Assembly: GCF_003173735.1 (NCBI RefSeq)
Contig: NZ_CP029551.1
Coordinates: forward strand, 4,355,001 to 4,419,000
Source: Methylobacterium radiodurans
Lineage (GTDB): Bacteria; Pseudomonadota; Alphaproteobacteria; Rhizobiales; Beijerinckiaceae
Direction of reading: 5' to 3'
DNA: 64,000 bases
Positions 49,639 to 58,855 of the stretch are shown here, piece by piece. A program made the translations under genes and the position numbers. Numbering within the stretch: the first letter of the stretch is position 1; the number at the start of each line of letters is the position of its first letter. The notes under the pieces are model-generated. The model searched no databases. It was not told the DNA's origin and saw only the letters and a list, made by a program, of their open reading frames with translations.

Positions 49639-49854
49639 TCAGCTGGCGCGGCGCAGCGCCCGCTCCTTGCTGCGCAGGCGCAGGATCAGGTCGATCTGCG
49701 TGTCGGGGATCGGCTGCTTGTCGACGCTGCCCTCGTAGAGCGAGCGGAGCGTGAGGCCGAGATGCTGGGTGTCGACGCTCTGCGCGGCGTCGACGGCCTC
49801 GCAGAAGGGTGCGACGGACCCGTCGTGTTTCGTTTCGATCGCGGCTCGGCTCAT
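49639..49854 (-). CDS. Conserved hypothetical protein
   Basis: A 71-residue protein. Residues 8-60 form a compact pattern (HDGSVAPFCEAVDAAQSVDTQHLGLTLRSLYEG and IPDTQIDLILRLRSKERALR) with a basic C-terminal helix. No family is recognised. The ATG at MSRAAIE has a TCAGG site upstream and is preferred over one eight codons earlier. The 11-bp direct repeat 64-94 bases upstream could regulate it. It converges on the plus-strand helical protein gene. Confidence 0.5.
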   Translation of the reverse strand: MSRAAIETKHDGSVAPFCEAVDAAQSVDTQHLGLTLRSLYEGSVDKQPIPDTQIDLILRLRSKERALRRAS

Positions 49855-49917
49855 CCTGACCCCTCCCGAGAGACACAACGCCCGGTATCGCCGCCGGGCT
49901 GGCGGCCGTTCTTGGAG

Positions 49918-49948
49918 GATCGGTAAACACGCTTAATGATCGGTAAAC
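49918..49948. repeat. 11-bp direct repeat, possible operator
   Basis: GATCGGTAAAC occurs at 49918-49928 and 49938-49948, a 20-bp period, with CTTAATGATC between, in an AT-rich patch between the small minus-strand gene and the glycosyltransferase. The CGTTAAGC nearby is another A+T-rich half-site. Confidence 0.5.
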
Positions 49949-50034
49949 CTTGACCTCACGTTAAGCATGACGCGCCCCGACGGCCCCGGTTGCGGCCGGC
50001 TCGACATTCGTCCCGGGTGTTGCAGTCTTGCCGA

Positions 50035-51165
50035 TCAGCGCGGCAGGAACGGCGTGAAGTCGAAGCGCGCGATCGCACGGTCGAGATCGGGGTTCGGCTC
50101 CGAGCGCGCCCCGCCGATCAGGGCCGTGCCGAAGGCCTCCTCCGGCTCGGCCGCCGGACTGCCCGCGCCGAGATACAGCTCGGCGTAGTGCCGGGCACCG
50201 GCATCGTAGCCGCCCTCCGCGAGGCGCTGCGCGAGGTGGTGCGCGACCGCATCCTCCTCGGTGATCGTCCGGGACACCAGACCGCGGGCGTGCAGATGCT
50301 TCAGCACCCTCGCCCGGGTCGCTCGCCGGCCGAGGCGCGAGACGTGCAGCACGCCGAGCCGGCCGAAGGAACCCGGTCGCATCTGGGCGGCCACCTCCGG
50401 CACATGGAGGTTGTGCCCGACATGCCCCACCGCTCGGGCTAGGTCCGAGCGGACGATCGCCTTGCCCGCGACGGTGCCGTGATGGATGGACTCCGCCGAC
50501 ATCTCGAACCGGATCGGCCGCGTCCAGTCCGGCCCGTCCTGCCCCTCCTCCGGCGCCGCGACGTTCGGGAACCACGTTCCGGCATGGACGCCCTCGTCGC
50601 CCTCACGCAGCAGCGGCAGGACGTTGTCCGGACCAATCGTGCCGGCGCGGCGGGCGAACAGGAACTCGTCCGCATCGAGCACGGCGACGTAGCGGCAGTT
50701 CTTCTCGATCAGGTGGTAGAAGGCCGCGTTCTCCACCGTGTCGTGGAGCGTGTCGTAGTATCGCTCGTAGCCGACGATCAGGATCCGGTCCCTGTACGCC
50801 TCGAGGACGTGCAGGTGCTCCGGATCGGTCGAGCCGCAATCCATGATGATGAGGTTGTGGTGCCCGACGATGCCCGCGTGGTAGGCGATCCAGCGCGCTA
50901 GAAGCTCCGGCTCGTCCTTGACCTTCAGGATGATCTTCAGGAGCGTGTCCCGGCCCGGCGCGTAGGGCAGGCCGAGCGCCCGCCCGTGGCTCAGCCAGTC
51001 CTTGTAGGCGTGGGCCTCGGTCGCGAAGCGGAAACGCCGCGCGGCCTCGTAGACGGGGCGCACGAAGGTGGGCGTCCGGTGGTCGAAGAGCTGCCAGCAG
51101 GCCTCGAAGGTGCGCTGTCCGGGGTTCTCCAGCAGGTAGAAGTAGGTGTCCCTGAGGCGCGGCAT
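50035..51165 (-). CDS. Glycosyltransferase (Glyco_tranf_2_4 type)
   Basis: A 376-residue GT-A type protein. After a 70-residue N-terminus, the region LLKIILKVKDEPELLARWIAY shows the start of the sugar-nucleotide domain. It continues with LIIMDCGSTDPE and the metal-binding YVAVLDADEFLFAR (DxD), followed by an insertion with LRKIL-type helices. This group acts on surface polysaccharides or secreted glycans. No signal peptide or clear membrane anchor is visible. It is directly downstream of recN on the same strand, with 21 bases between. The donor and acceptor are unknown. Confidence 0.8.
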   Translation of the reverse strand: MPRLRDTYFYLLENPGQRTFEACWQLFDHRTPTFVRPVYEAARRFRFATEAHAYKDWLSHGRALGLPYAPGRDTLLKIILKVKDEPELLARWIAYHAGIVGHHNLIIMDCGSTDPEHLHVLEAYRDRILIVGYERYYDTLHDTVENAAFYHLIEKNCRYVAVLDADEFLFARRAGTIGPDNVLPLLREGDEGVHAGTWFPNVAAPEEGQDGPDWTRPIRFEMSAESIHHGTVAGKAIVRSDLARAVGHVGHNLHVPEVAAQMRPGSFGRLGVLHVSRLGRRATRARVLKHLHARGLVSRTITEEDAVAHHLAQRLAEGGYDAGARHYAELYLGAGSPAAEPEEAFGTALIGGARSEPNPDLDRAIARFDFTPFLPR

Positions 51166-51186
51166 GCCCGTGGCCGGTCCGGGGCC

Positions 51187-52860
51187 CTACCCGCCCGCCG
51201 CCTGGAGCAGGCTGACCGCGGCGGCGCGCGCCTCGTCGGTGACGCTGGCGCCCGCGAGCATCCGGGCGATCTCCTCCCGGCGGGCCTCGGCGGGCAGCGT
51301 GGTCACGCGGGTGGCGACCCGGTCGCTGCCCTTCACCGGCGCCTTGGCGATCAGGAAGTGGGTCTGCGCCCGCGCGGCGACCTGCGGCGCGTGGGTGACG
51401 CAGACCACCTGCACGGTGGCAGAGAGCCGGGCGAGGCGCGCCCCGATGGCGTCCGCCACCGCGCCGCCGACGCCGGTATCGATCTCGTCGAAGATCAGGG
51501 TCGGGGCGGAGCCCTTGTCGGCGAGCACCACCTTGAGGGCCAGCATGAAGCGGGAGAGTTCGCCGCCCGAGGCCACCTTCATCATCGGGCCGGGGCGCGT
51601 GCCCGGATTGGTCTGCGCCCAGAACTCGACCCGCTCGCTGCCGGCAGGGTCGCGCGCCTCCGGGTCCGAGGTGATCTCGGTGATGAAGCGGGCGCGCTCC
51701 AGCTTCAGCGGCGGCAGCTCGGCCTTCACGGCCGCGTCAAGCTGCTTGGCGGCCCGCCGCCGGCCGGCGGAGAGCTTCTCGGCGGCCTTCACGTAGAGCG
51801 CGTCGGCCTCGGCCAGCGCCTGTTCCAGCCCGGATAGCGCCTCCTCGCCCGCGTCGATCGCCGCGACGTCCGCGACGTGGCGCTCGCGCAGCGCGGCGAG
51901 GTCGTCGGCGGGCACGTTGTACTTGCGCGACGCCGCGCGCAGCGCGAACAGGCGCTCCTCCACCCGCTCCAATTCGCGCGGGTCGAACTCTGTCTCGGAG
52001 ACCGCCGCGTCGAGCACCGCGCGCGCCTCGTCGAGCGCGGTCAGCGCGGCGTCGATTGCCGCGATGCAAGGGTCGACCAGCGCCGGCAGCTGCGCGGCGC
52101 GGCGCTCCAGCTTGCGGATGGCGGCGGAGAGGTGCGGCACGCCGGAATGCGAGCCGCCGACCGCCTCCAGAGCCTCGTTCAGGTCGCGGGCGACCTTCTC
52201 GCTCTGCTGCATCACCGTGCGGCGCTCGGCGAGGTGGGCCTCCTCGCCGGGCTTCGGGTCGAGTTCGGCCAGTTCCTCGACGGCGTGGCGCAGGAAATCG
52301 ACCTCCTTGCGGGCCGCCTCGACGCGGGCGCGGTGGCTCTCGAGGGCGCTCCGCGCGCCGCGCACGCGCCGGGCCGCCTCGGCGACCGCCGCGAGCGGGC
52401 CCTGGAGGCCGCCGAAGGCGTCCAGGATGGCGCGGTGCGTGGCCGCGTCCGAGAGCGCCCGGTCGTCGTGCTGGCCGTGGATCTCCACGAGCGCCGCGCC
52501 GATTGCCCGCAGCACCTGCACGCCCACCGGCTGGTCGTTGACGAAGGCGCGGGTGCGCCCGTCCGCCATCTGGGTGCGGCGCAGGATCAGGTCGCCCTCG
52601 GTGTCGATCTCGGCCTCGGCCGCGACCCGACGGGCCGGGTGGTCGAGCCCGATGTCGAACACCGCGGTGACCGCGCCCTGGCTCTCCCCGTGACGCACGA
52701 GGCGCCCGTCGCCGCGCCCGCCCAGCGCCAGCGCGAAGGCGTCGAGCAGGATCGACTTGCCCGCACCCGTCTCCCCGGTGAGGACGCTCAGTCCGTCGCG
52801 AAAGTTCAGCTCGAGCTTGTCGATCAGAACGATGTCGCGGATCGCAAGCTGCGCGAGCAT
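51187..52860 (-). CDS. recN: DNA repair protein RecN
   Basis: A 557-residue SMC-like ATPase for double-strand break repair. Walker A is in VLTGETGAGKSILLDAFALA at the N-terminus, a coiled-coil arm spans about residues 150-350, and the C-terminal ABC-type signature and Walker B are in VASGGELSRFMLALK and PTLIFDEIDTGVGG. Length is typical. The start is the ATG at MLAQLAIRDIVLID, where family similarity begins. In many alphaproteobacteria recN follows bamD and precedes ligA; here a glycosyltransferase is found on each side. Confidence 0.95.
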   Translation of the reverse strand: MLAQLAIRDIVLIDKLELNFRDGLSVLTGETGAGKSILLDAFALALGGRGDGRLVRHGESQGAVTAVFDIGLDHPARRVAAEAEIDTEGDLILRRTQMADGRTRAFVNDQPVGVQVLRAIGAALVEIHGQHDDRALSDAATHRAILDAFGGLQGPLAAVAEAARRVRGARSALESHRARVEAARKEVDFLRHAVEELAELDPKPGEEAHLAERRTVMQQSEKVARDLNEALEAVGGSHSGVPHLSAAIRKLERRAAQLPALVDPCIAAIDAALTALDEARAVLDAAVSETEFDPRELERVEERLFALRAASRKYNVPADDLAALRERHVADVAAIDAGEEALSGLEQALAEADALYVKAAEKLSAGRRRAAKQLDAAVKAELPPLKLERARFITEITSDPEARDPAGSERVEFWAQTNPGTRPGPMMKVASGGELSRFMLALKVVLADKGSAPTLIFDEIDTGVGGAVADAIGARLARLSATVQVVCVTHAPQVAARAQTHFLIAKAPVKGSDRVATRVTTLPAEARREEIARMLAGASVTDEARAAAVSLLQAAGG

Positions 52861-53053
52861 GCGTCTGTCCGGTCTCTCCAATCTGGTATCGCGCGTGATC
52901 TAGACGGAAGCGCGCCGGACTTCACGCGGAAAAATCGACGCCGCCCCGCGTGGCTCGGGTCCGCGGATGGACCGGACGGTGCCGCCGCCGCTAGAAGGCT
53001 GGCGGCCGGGCCGTAACCGCCCCGGTACCGGATCCGCGAGGCCGACGGGGAGC

Positions 53054-54490
53054 ATGACGGCCTACTTCATCACCTGCCACGCCTCGGTCGCCTGCGTCCG
53101 CGACCAGTTCCGCACGCTCCACCGGCCGGAGCACCTGCTCCTCTACCACGTGGACGCGAAGGCGCCCGCTGCCCTGCACGAGACGGTGCGGCGGTTGGGA
53201 GAGGCCTTTCCGAACGTCGTGGTGCTGCCGAGCCGGCACTATGCCTGGGCCGGCTACTCGCAGGTCGCCACGACCCTGGAGGCGATGGATCGGGCGCTGG
53301 CCTCCGGCTCCGACTGGTCGCACCTCGTGGTCCTGAGCGAGCAGCATTGCCGCCTGCGGGACGAGGCCGGCCTCGCGGCGGCTCTGGAGCCGGGCGTCTC
53401 CTACGTCGACGCGACGCCCTTCGGCGCGATGAACCCCGTCTCCCAGGCCGACATCGCCCATCGCTTCAGCATGGAGTACCGCGAGCTTCCTGGGATCGGC
53501 AGTTTCGGGATCGTGCCGGCGGCGCCTGATCCGGAGTTTCTCGCCCGCCTCCGGCACGGCAGCAACTGGTACATCCTCTCGCGTCAGGCCTGCGCCTATC
53601 TCCGCGACGCTGCCCGCACGGCACCGGAGGCGGCGCGGCTCAGGGCGGCGGTCCACCCGGACGAGAACATGCTCCAGACGCTGCTCTCCGCCGATGGCGG
53701 AGAAGGCGGCCGGATCGAGACGCGCGAGACCACCTTCGTGGCCTGGCCGCACATATCCGGCAATCCCGACATGACCTTCCGGGCCGAGGATTTCCGCGCG
53801 GCGCGGGCGGGCGACCGGCTCTTCATCCGCAAGCGCCCTGCGTGCCTGCCGCCGGAGGTCGCGGCCGCGCTCGAAGGCTGGGCCTCCTTGAGCGAGGCCG
53901 ACCTGACCGCGGTGATCGGCGCCCCGCCGGAACCGTCCGCGGAGGCGCCGGACCCCGAGGGGACCGCGCTGGCGCGGCGCGTGGCAAGCCGGGTGGTGCG
54001 GCGCGGGCGCGGCGTGCAGGCCGACCTGCCGAACCTGCGCTTCGGCCTGCGCAACCCGTCTTTCAGCCTACGCTTCCGCACGGCACGGATCCCGGACGGC
54101 ATCGACGTACGCATCCTCTCGCAGGATCTCCGGCACTTCCGGGTGCTGCTGCTGGAGGCCGAGAGCCCGGCGATCGACTTCGTGCCGCGCCTCCGCCACG
54201 GCCGCCCGGCCCCGCTTTTGCGGATCCGCGTCCCCGAATTCGACTTTCGCCGGGAGATCTTGGTGGAGGAGGACCCGGCGCGCGGCTTCTGGACCCGGCC
54301 CGGGGATGGCGGGGTCATCGGCCTCGTGCGCGTGATCGAGGCCTATATCCGGGTGGCCGAGGGCCTGGGAGCGGTGCGCGCACGCGAGCCCGTCCGGGGT
54401 CTCGCCGCGGCGCGGCAGGAGGCGGCGGCGCGCGGGCGCAGCCTCGCCTGGAGCCTGCGCCGGCTCCTCAAGCGCAAACGGCCGGCCTGA
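53054..54490 (+). CDS. Family GT14-like glycosyltransferase (core-2/I-branching type)
   Basis: A 478-residue protein. The N-terminal domain (about residues 1-260) matches the Branch/GT14 group: TAYFITCHASVACVRDQ, LLLYHVDAKAP, WAGYSQVATTLEAMDRAL, SHLVVLSEQHCRL and a catalytic-loop VHPDENMLQTLL. Residues 300-478 are a less clear beta-rich half that also occurs in methylobacterial homologues. Bacterial GT14 proteins act on surface polysaccharides; no signal peptide is seen. It lies between recN and bamD on the opposite strand, splitting a normally compact region. Confidence 0.78.
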   Translation: MTAYFITCHASVACVRDQFRTLHRPEHLLLYHVDAKAPAALHETVRRLGEAFPNVVVLPSRHYAWAGYSQVATTLEAMDRALASGSDWSHLVVLSEQHCRLRDEAGLAAALEPGVSYVDATPFGAMNPVSQADIAHRFSMEYRELPGIGSFGIVPAAPDPEFLARLRHGSNWYILSRQACAYLRDAARTAPEAARLRAAVHPDENMLQTLLSADGGEGGRIETRETTFVAWPHISGNPDMTFRAEDFRAARAGDRLFIRKRPACLPPEVAAALEGWASLSEADLTAVIGAPPEPSAEAPDPEGTALARRVASRVVRRGRGVQADLPNLRFGLRNPSFSLRFRTARIPDGIDVRILSQDLRHFRVLLLEAESPAIDFVPRLRHGRPAPLLRIRVPEFDFRREILVEEDPARGFWTRPGDGGVIGLVRVIEAYIRVAEGLGAVRAREPVRGLAAARQEAAARGRSLAWSLRRLLKRKRPA

Positions 54491-54529
54491 TCCGGCCGGC
54501 CGTCACAGCGTCCTCTAGGAGAGGGAGGC

Positions 54530-55420
54530 TCACTCTGCCGATGCGGTCTTGCGGCCGATCACCGAGCTGTAGATCTTGCTGAGGAACGAGGACTTCTCCT
54601 CGCGCGGCTGCAGCCCGCCGTTCGCCAGCAGCGCGTGGGCGTCCTTGTACCAGGGGCTGTCCGGGAAGTTGTGGCCGAGCACGGCCGCCGAGTTCTGGGC
54701 CTCTGCCGTGATGCCGAGCGCCATGTAGGCCTCCGTCAGGCGCATCAGGGCCTCCTCGGCGTGGCGGGTGGTCTGGTACTTGGCTACCACGTCGCGGAAG
54801 CGGTTGATCGCCGCCGGGAAGTTGCGCTTCTCCAGGTAGTAGCGGCCGACATCCATCTCCTTGCCGGCGAGCTGATCGCGGGTGATCTGGATCTTGGCCT
54901 TGGCGTCGGCGCTGTACTCCGAGGTGGGATAGCGCTGCACCAGTTCCTGGAGCGCGGCCAGCGCCTTCTCGGAGCGGTCCTGGTCGCGGGTCACGTCCGG
55001 GATCTGCTTGTAGTGCGACATCGCCATCAGGTACTGGGCGTAGGCCGCGTCCTTGCTGGCCGGGTGGCGCTGCAGATAGCGCCGCGAGGCGTTGATCGCG
55101 TCGTCGTACTTCGCGCCCTGGTAGTTCGAGAAGGCCGTCATCAGCAGCGCCTTCCGGGACCAGTCGGAGTAGGAATACTGCTTGTCGAGCGCGTCGAACT
55201 TCTTGACCGCGCCCTCGTAGTCGCTGTCCTCGAGCTTGGCCAAGCCTTCGCTGTAGAGCTTGTCCGCCGGGGTGTCCTGGATGACTTCGGGCTTGTACTT
55301 CTCGGCGAAGAGGCCGGTCGGGTCGAAGTCGCAGCCGCCGAGACCGAGGGCCAGGACGATCACGGGCGCGGTCACGAGCACGGGCATCGCCCGGCCGCGG
55401 TTCCGAGTGGTGAGGCGCAT
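54530..55420 (-). CDS. bamD: Outer-membrane assembly lipoprotein BamD
   Basis: A 296-residue lipoprotein of the BAM complex that inserts beta-barrels into the outer membrane. The signal peptide ends with the lipobox LGLGGCDF (Cys about residue 30), and five tetratricopeptide-like repeats follow (LYSEGLAKLEDSDYEGAVKKFD; YAQYLMAMSHYKQI; KNFPAAINRFRDVV is the fourth). Length is slightly larger than in enterobacteria because of a C-terminal tail. The start is the ATG at MRLTTRNRG. It is downstream of lpxC and upstream of recN, as in other alphaproteobacteria, apart from the inserted GT14 gene. Confidence 0.94.
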   Translation of the reverse strand: MRLTTRNRGRAMPVLVTAPVIVLALGLGGCDFDPTGLFAEKYKPEVIQDTPADKLYSEGLAKLEDSDYEGAVKKFDALDKQYSYSDWSRKALLMTAFSNYQGAKYDDAINASRRYLQRHPASKDAAYAQYLMAMSHYKQIPDVTRDQDRSEKALAALQELVQRYPTSEYSADAKAKIQITRDQLAGKEMDVGRYYLEKRNFPAAINRFRDVVAKYQTTRHAEEALMRLTEAYMALGITAEAQNSAAVLGHNFPDSPWYKDAHALLANGGLQPREEKSSFLSKIYSSVIGRKTASAE

Positions 55421-55650
55421 CTGCGATACTTTCCCCGAACAGGCGGGTCCGTCTTCGACGCGGACCATCCAGCCTTCACACGATCTGTGCCGAGCGGGTC
55501 TCGTCCATCCGGGCTTGGCGGGCAAGCCGGAGGTCGGAGTCCGTCACGGATGATTCACCGTGACCTTCGATTCGGGCGCGAAAGCGGCAGGACCGGGTCT
55601 CGCGCGATCGGCGCGCGTCTGTGGCCTGCCGGCAACGGATTGGGGTGAGA

Positions 55651-56598
55651 TCAGAGCTCGCCCGCGAAGGCAGCGAAGCCCAGTCCGACGCCGAACTCGG
55701 CCAGAGCGGTCTCGCGGCGGGTGCCGACGGCCTCGATGATGGCGTAGTTGGCGCGGTCGGCGAAGAGGGCGTGGAGGACGCCGACATTCATGCGGTGGCC
55801 GCCGCAATAGGAGCGGTACGCACCCTGGAGGGGAAGGCCGGCCAGCGCGAGGTCGCCGACCGCGTCGAGGATCTTGTGGCGGACGAACTCGTCGGGGAAG
55901 CGCAGGCCCTCGGGGTTCACCACGTCGGTGTCGCCGACCGCCACGGTGTTCTCCAGGGAGGCGCCGAGCGCGAAGCCGGCCTTCCAATAGCGCTGCACGT
56001 CCTTCATCATGCCGAAGGTTCGGGCGCCCGCGATCTCGCGGCGGTAGGCGGCGGGGCTGAGATCCATCGCCTTGCGGCTGCGGCCGATGACGGGGTTCTC
56101 GAAATCGATCTCGACGTCGAGGCGGAAACCCCGGTCGATCGGGCGCAGCTCCGCGAAGGCCTTGCCGTTCTCGATGCGCACGGGGCGCAGAACCTTGATC
56201 CAGCGGCGCGGGGCGCCGCAGCCCGTGAGGCCGACCTGATCGATCGCGGTGACGAAGGGGAGCGCGCTGCCGTCGAGGATCGGCATCTCGGGCCCGTCGA
56301 TCTCGACCAGGGCATTATCGACCCCTAAGCCGAACAGGGCGGACATCAGGTGCTCGATGGTGGCGACCGCGCCCGAGTCGACGTCGCCGATGACGGTGCA
56401 GAGCTCGGTGGCGGAGACGCAGGCGTGGTGGGCTTTGATCAGCCGGTCGTTGCCCGAGGGCATCCCGGTACGGAGGAAGGCGATACCGTGGTTGGCCGGC
56501 GCCGGCCGGAGGGTGATCTCGGCAGGGTTGCCGGAATGGACACCGACGCCGTTGAGCGTCACCGGGCCCTTGAGGGTTGTCTGTTGGTTCGTTCGCAT
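55651..56598 (-). CDS. lpxC: UDP-3-O-acyl-N-acetylglucosamine deacetylase
   Basis: A 315-residue zinc enzyme for the committed step of lipid A synthesis. The two-domain pattern is intact: QTTLKGPVTLNGVGVHSG at the start, TVEHLMSAL-like IEHLMSALFGLG with the zinc His, the MPILDGSALPF segment, RTFGMMKDVQRYWKAGFALG and the C-terminal HKILDAVGDLALAG with the other His/Asp ligands, then the YCGGHRMNVGVLHAL end. It is preceded by an AT-rich intergenic region with a CtrA-like box and a good promoter. BamD follows. Confidence 0.95.
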   Translation of the reverse strand: MRTNQQTTLKGPVTLNGVGVHSGNPAEITLRPAPANHGIAFLRTGMPSGNDRLIKAHHACVSATELCTVIGDVDSGAVATIEHLMSALFGLGVDNALVEIDGPEMPILDGSALPFVTAIDQVGLTGCGAPRRWIKVLRPVRIENGKAFAELRPIDRGFRLDVEIDFENPVIGRSRKAMDLSPAAYRREIAGARTFGMMKDVQRYWKAGFALGASLENTVAVGDTDVVNPEGLRFPDEFVRHKILDAVGDLALAGLPLQGAYRSYCGGHRMNVGVLHALFADRANYAIIEAVGTRRETALAEFGVGLGFAAFAGEL

Positions 56599-56742
56599 TC
56601 CTGAGCCCTCGGCCGTGACCCGCCGCCGGATCCCCCCGCCTATCGCGAGGAGCCCGTCATCGTTCGATCCGTCCGCTGCTTGGTGCCCCTGAGGTCGCTG
56701 TCGGCTCGCGCCGGTGCGGCCCCGTTCGTCGTTCCGGATTTT

Positions 56743-56771
56743 TCTATAGCCACGCCGGATTGGCCGGCCAA
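56743..56771 (-). promoter_or_regulatory. Putative lpxC promoter
   Basis: On the minus strand TTGGCC (56766-56771) and TATAGA (56743-56748) are 17 bp apart, a reasonable sigma-70 promoter about 145 bases upstream of the lpxC start, in an otherwise non-coding stretch. Transcription would thus not depend only on read-through from ftsZ. Confidence 0.5.
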
Positions 56772-56844
56772 ATCACGGATTCTTACCGTCTGTTACAGTC
56801 ACGCTTCTGCCGCAATTTGGAAAAGTAGCTGGCCCATCAATCAG

Positions 56845-56869
56845 TTAATCGATGGTTAACATCGGTTAA
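56845..56869. promoter_or_regulatory. CtrA-box-like element between ftsZ and lpxC
   Basis: TTAA-N7-TTAA (56845-56859) is a perfect full CtrA site, and a third TTAA follows at 56866-56869 with six bases between. Three TTAA tetramers in 25 bp are very rare in such a GC-rich genome. It is 75-100 bases upstream of the predicted lpxC promoter and downstream of ftsZ. CtrA is the cell-cycle master regulator in alphaproteobacteria. This is a pattern match only. Confidence 0.55.
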
Positions 56870-56914
56870 AAACGCGCGCCGCAATGTGACGCGGGTGCAT
56901 CACCGGCCGGCATG

Positions 56915-56951
56915 CGCGCGCCCGCGGACCCTTTCGGGCCGCGGGCGCGCG
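56915..56951 (-). terminator. Stem-loop after ftsZ
   Basis: CGCGCGCCCGCGG (56915-56927) pairs with CCGCGGGCGCGCG (56939-56951) around an 11-base loop, 41 bases beyond the ftsZ stop. Stem of 13 GC-rich base pairs but without a T tract; likely reduces read-through or stabilises the ftsZ transcript. Confidence 0.6.
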
Positions 56952-56991
56952 TTCCGTTTGGCGGATGGGAGGCCCCTCGTGGGGCCGCCGA

Positions 56992-58758
56992 TCAGTTCGC
57001 CTGCCGACGCAGGAAGGCCGGGATCTCCAGATGGTCGTCGTCCATCATCCGGGCCGGCGGCGTGGTCCGCCCCTGGGCATCGAGGTTGCCCTGCGGGGCG
57101 CGGTAGGCCGGGGCCTGGGGCTGCGGCATGTGATGGCCCTGCGGGGCCTGATGTCCGTGCGGGGCCTGGACACGCGGCGCCGGCACCGGAGCCTGGGGCG
57201 CCGCGGCGCGCGGGGCCGGAGCGGGCTCCTCCTCGCGGCGGCCGCCGAAGCCGACCGTGGCGAGGCGGCGCAGCAGCGAGGTGCGCTTGGCGTCGGCGGG
57301 CTCCGCCGCGGGCTGCTCGGTGCGGCTCGCCATGATCTGGTTCTGGGCGATCTGCGGCAGCTCGTGGATCTGCGGCATGCGGGGTGCGCGAGCGAGCGGG
57401 GCCGTGGCCGGCGCGGCGGGCCGCGGCGGCACGAACGGGCCGGCATGGTGCTGCGGCAGCTCGGGCTGCTGCGGCGCGGCGGCCGGCTGCGGTACGAAGG
57501 CCGCGGCGGCCCGCGGCGCTGCCTGGGTCAGCACGACGTCGTCGCGCATGACCGGCGCGGGCTCGGGCTGCGGCGCGGGGGCGACCGGCATCGCGACGGG
57601 GGCGTGCGCCACCGGAGCCTGGGCGATCGGGGCCGGAGCCTCGGTGCGGATCGCGGGCGGCGCCTGGGTGGCGGCGCTGTGGACCGCGGCGGCGCGCGAG
57701 CGGGCCTCGGAGCGCAGGCGCTCGGCGACCTCGGCGATGCGCTGCTCGGTCTCGGCGATGGCCGGGTTGTTGGGCGAGTTCGCCGAGATCAGCGCCGGCT
57801 CGATGCCGGTGGCGACGACCGAGACCCGGATGATGCCGTCGAGGCTCTCGTCGAAGGTGGCGCCCAGGATGATGTTGGCGTCCTGATCGACCTCCTCGCG
57901 GATGCGGGTGGCGGCCTCGTCGAGCTCGTAGAGGGTGAGGTCCGAGCCGCCGGTGATCGAGATCAGCAGGCCGCGGGCGCCCTTCATCGAGACGTCGTCG
58001 AGGAGCGGGTTGGCGATCGCGGCCTCGGCGGCGCGGTTGGCGCGCTTCTCTCCGCTCGCCTCGCCGGTGCCCATCATGGCCTTGCCCATGCCGCGCATGA
58101 TCGCCCGCACGTCCGCGAAGTCGAGGTTGATCAGGCCCTCCTTCACCATCAGGTCGGTGATGCAGGCCACGCCCGAGTAGAGCACTTGGTCGGCCATCGC
58201 GAAGGCGTCGGCGAAGGTGGTCTTCTCGTTGGCGACCCGGAACAGGTTCTGGTTCGGGATCACGATGAGCGTGTCGACGGAGGCCTGAAGCTCCTGGATG
58301 CCGGCCTCGGCCGTGCGCATCCGGCGCATGCCCTCGAACTGGAAGGGCTTCGTCACCACGCCGACCGTCAGGATGCCCATGTCGCGCGCCGCGCGGGCGA
58401 TGACGGGCGCGGCGCCCGTGCCGGTGCCGCCGCCCATGCCGGCGGTGATGAAGCACATGTGTGCGCCGGACAGCTGGTCGCGGATCTCGTCGATCACCTC
58501 GTCGGCGGCGGCCGAGCCGACCTCCGGGTGCGAGCCGGCGCCGAGGCCCTGCGTCACGCCGAGGCCCATCTGGATCACGCGCTCGGCCTTCGAGGAGGTG
58601 AGCGCCTGGGCATCCGTGTTGGCGACCACGAACTCGCAGCCGAGAAGCCCGGACTCGATCATGTTGTTGACGGCGTTGCCGCCCGCGCCGCCGACGCCGA
58701 ACACGGTGATGCGGGGCTTGAGTTCGCGGATGTCGGGGGCCTGGAGGGAAATGGCCAT
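56992..58758 (-). CDS. ftsZ: Cell division protein FtsZ
   Basis: A 588-residue tubulin-like GTPase forming the division ring. The GTP-binding glycines are in [15 protein letters not shown] and the tubulin signature [13 protein letters not shown]; the T7 loop [11 protein letters not shown] is complete. The conserved core ends near residue 320. A long Pro/Ala/Gln/His-rich linker of about 240 residues follows and ends with the binding peptide [16 protein letters not shown] for FtsA/ZipA-type partners. The linker is much longer than in Escherichia coli, as usual in alphaproteobacteria. It lies downstream of ftsA with 97 bases between. Confidence 0.98.
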   Translation of the reverse strand: MAISLQAPDIRELKPRITVFGVGGAGGNAVNNMIESGLLGCEFVVANTDAQALTSSKAERVIQMGLGVTQGLGAGSHPEVGSAAADEVIDEIRDQLSGAHMCFITAGMGGGTGTGAAPVIARAARDMGILTVGVVTKPFQFEGMRRMRTAEAGIQELQASVDTLIVIPNQNLFRVANEKTTFADAFAMADQVLYSGVACITDLMVKEGLINLDFADVRAIMRGMGKAMMGTGEASGEKRANRAAEAAIANPLLDDVSMKGARGLLISITGGSDLTLYELDEAATRIREEVDQDANIILGATFDESLDGIIRVSVVATGIEPALISANSPNNPAIAETEQRIAEVAERLRSEARSRAAAVHSAATQAPPAIRTEAPAPIAQAPVAHAPVAMPVAPAPQPEPAPVMRDDVVLTQAAPRAAAAFVPQPAAAPQQPELPQHHAGPFVPPRPAAPATAPLARAPRMPQIHELPQIAQNQIMASRTEQPAAEPADAKRTSLLRRLATVGFGGRREEEPAPAPRAAAPQAPVPAPRVQAPHGHQAPQGHHMPQPQAPAYRAPQGNLDAQGRTTPPARMMDDDHLEIPAFLRRQAN

Positions 58759-58855
58759 GGTGTCGAGCCTCTCGTGAACCTGGAATTGCCGGGGCGCCTA
58801 GACGCCTGATGTTTTCTCGTTCTCTGGCGGCCCGCCGGGGCGGAGCGCCGAAAGC

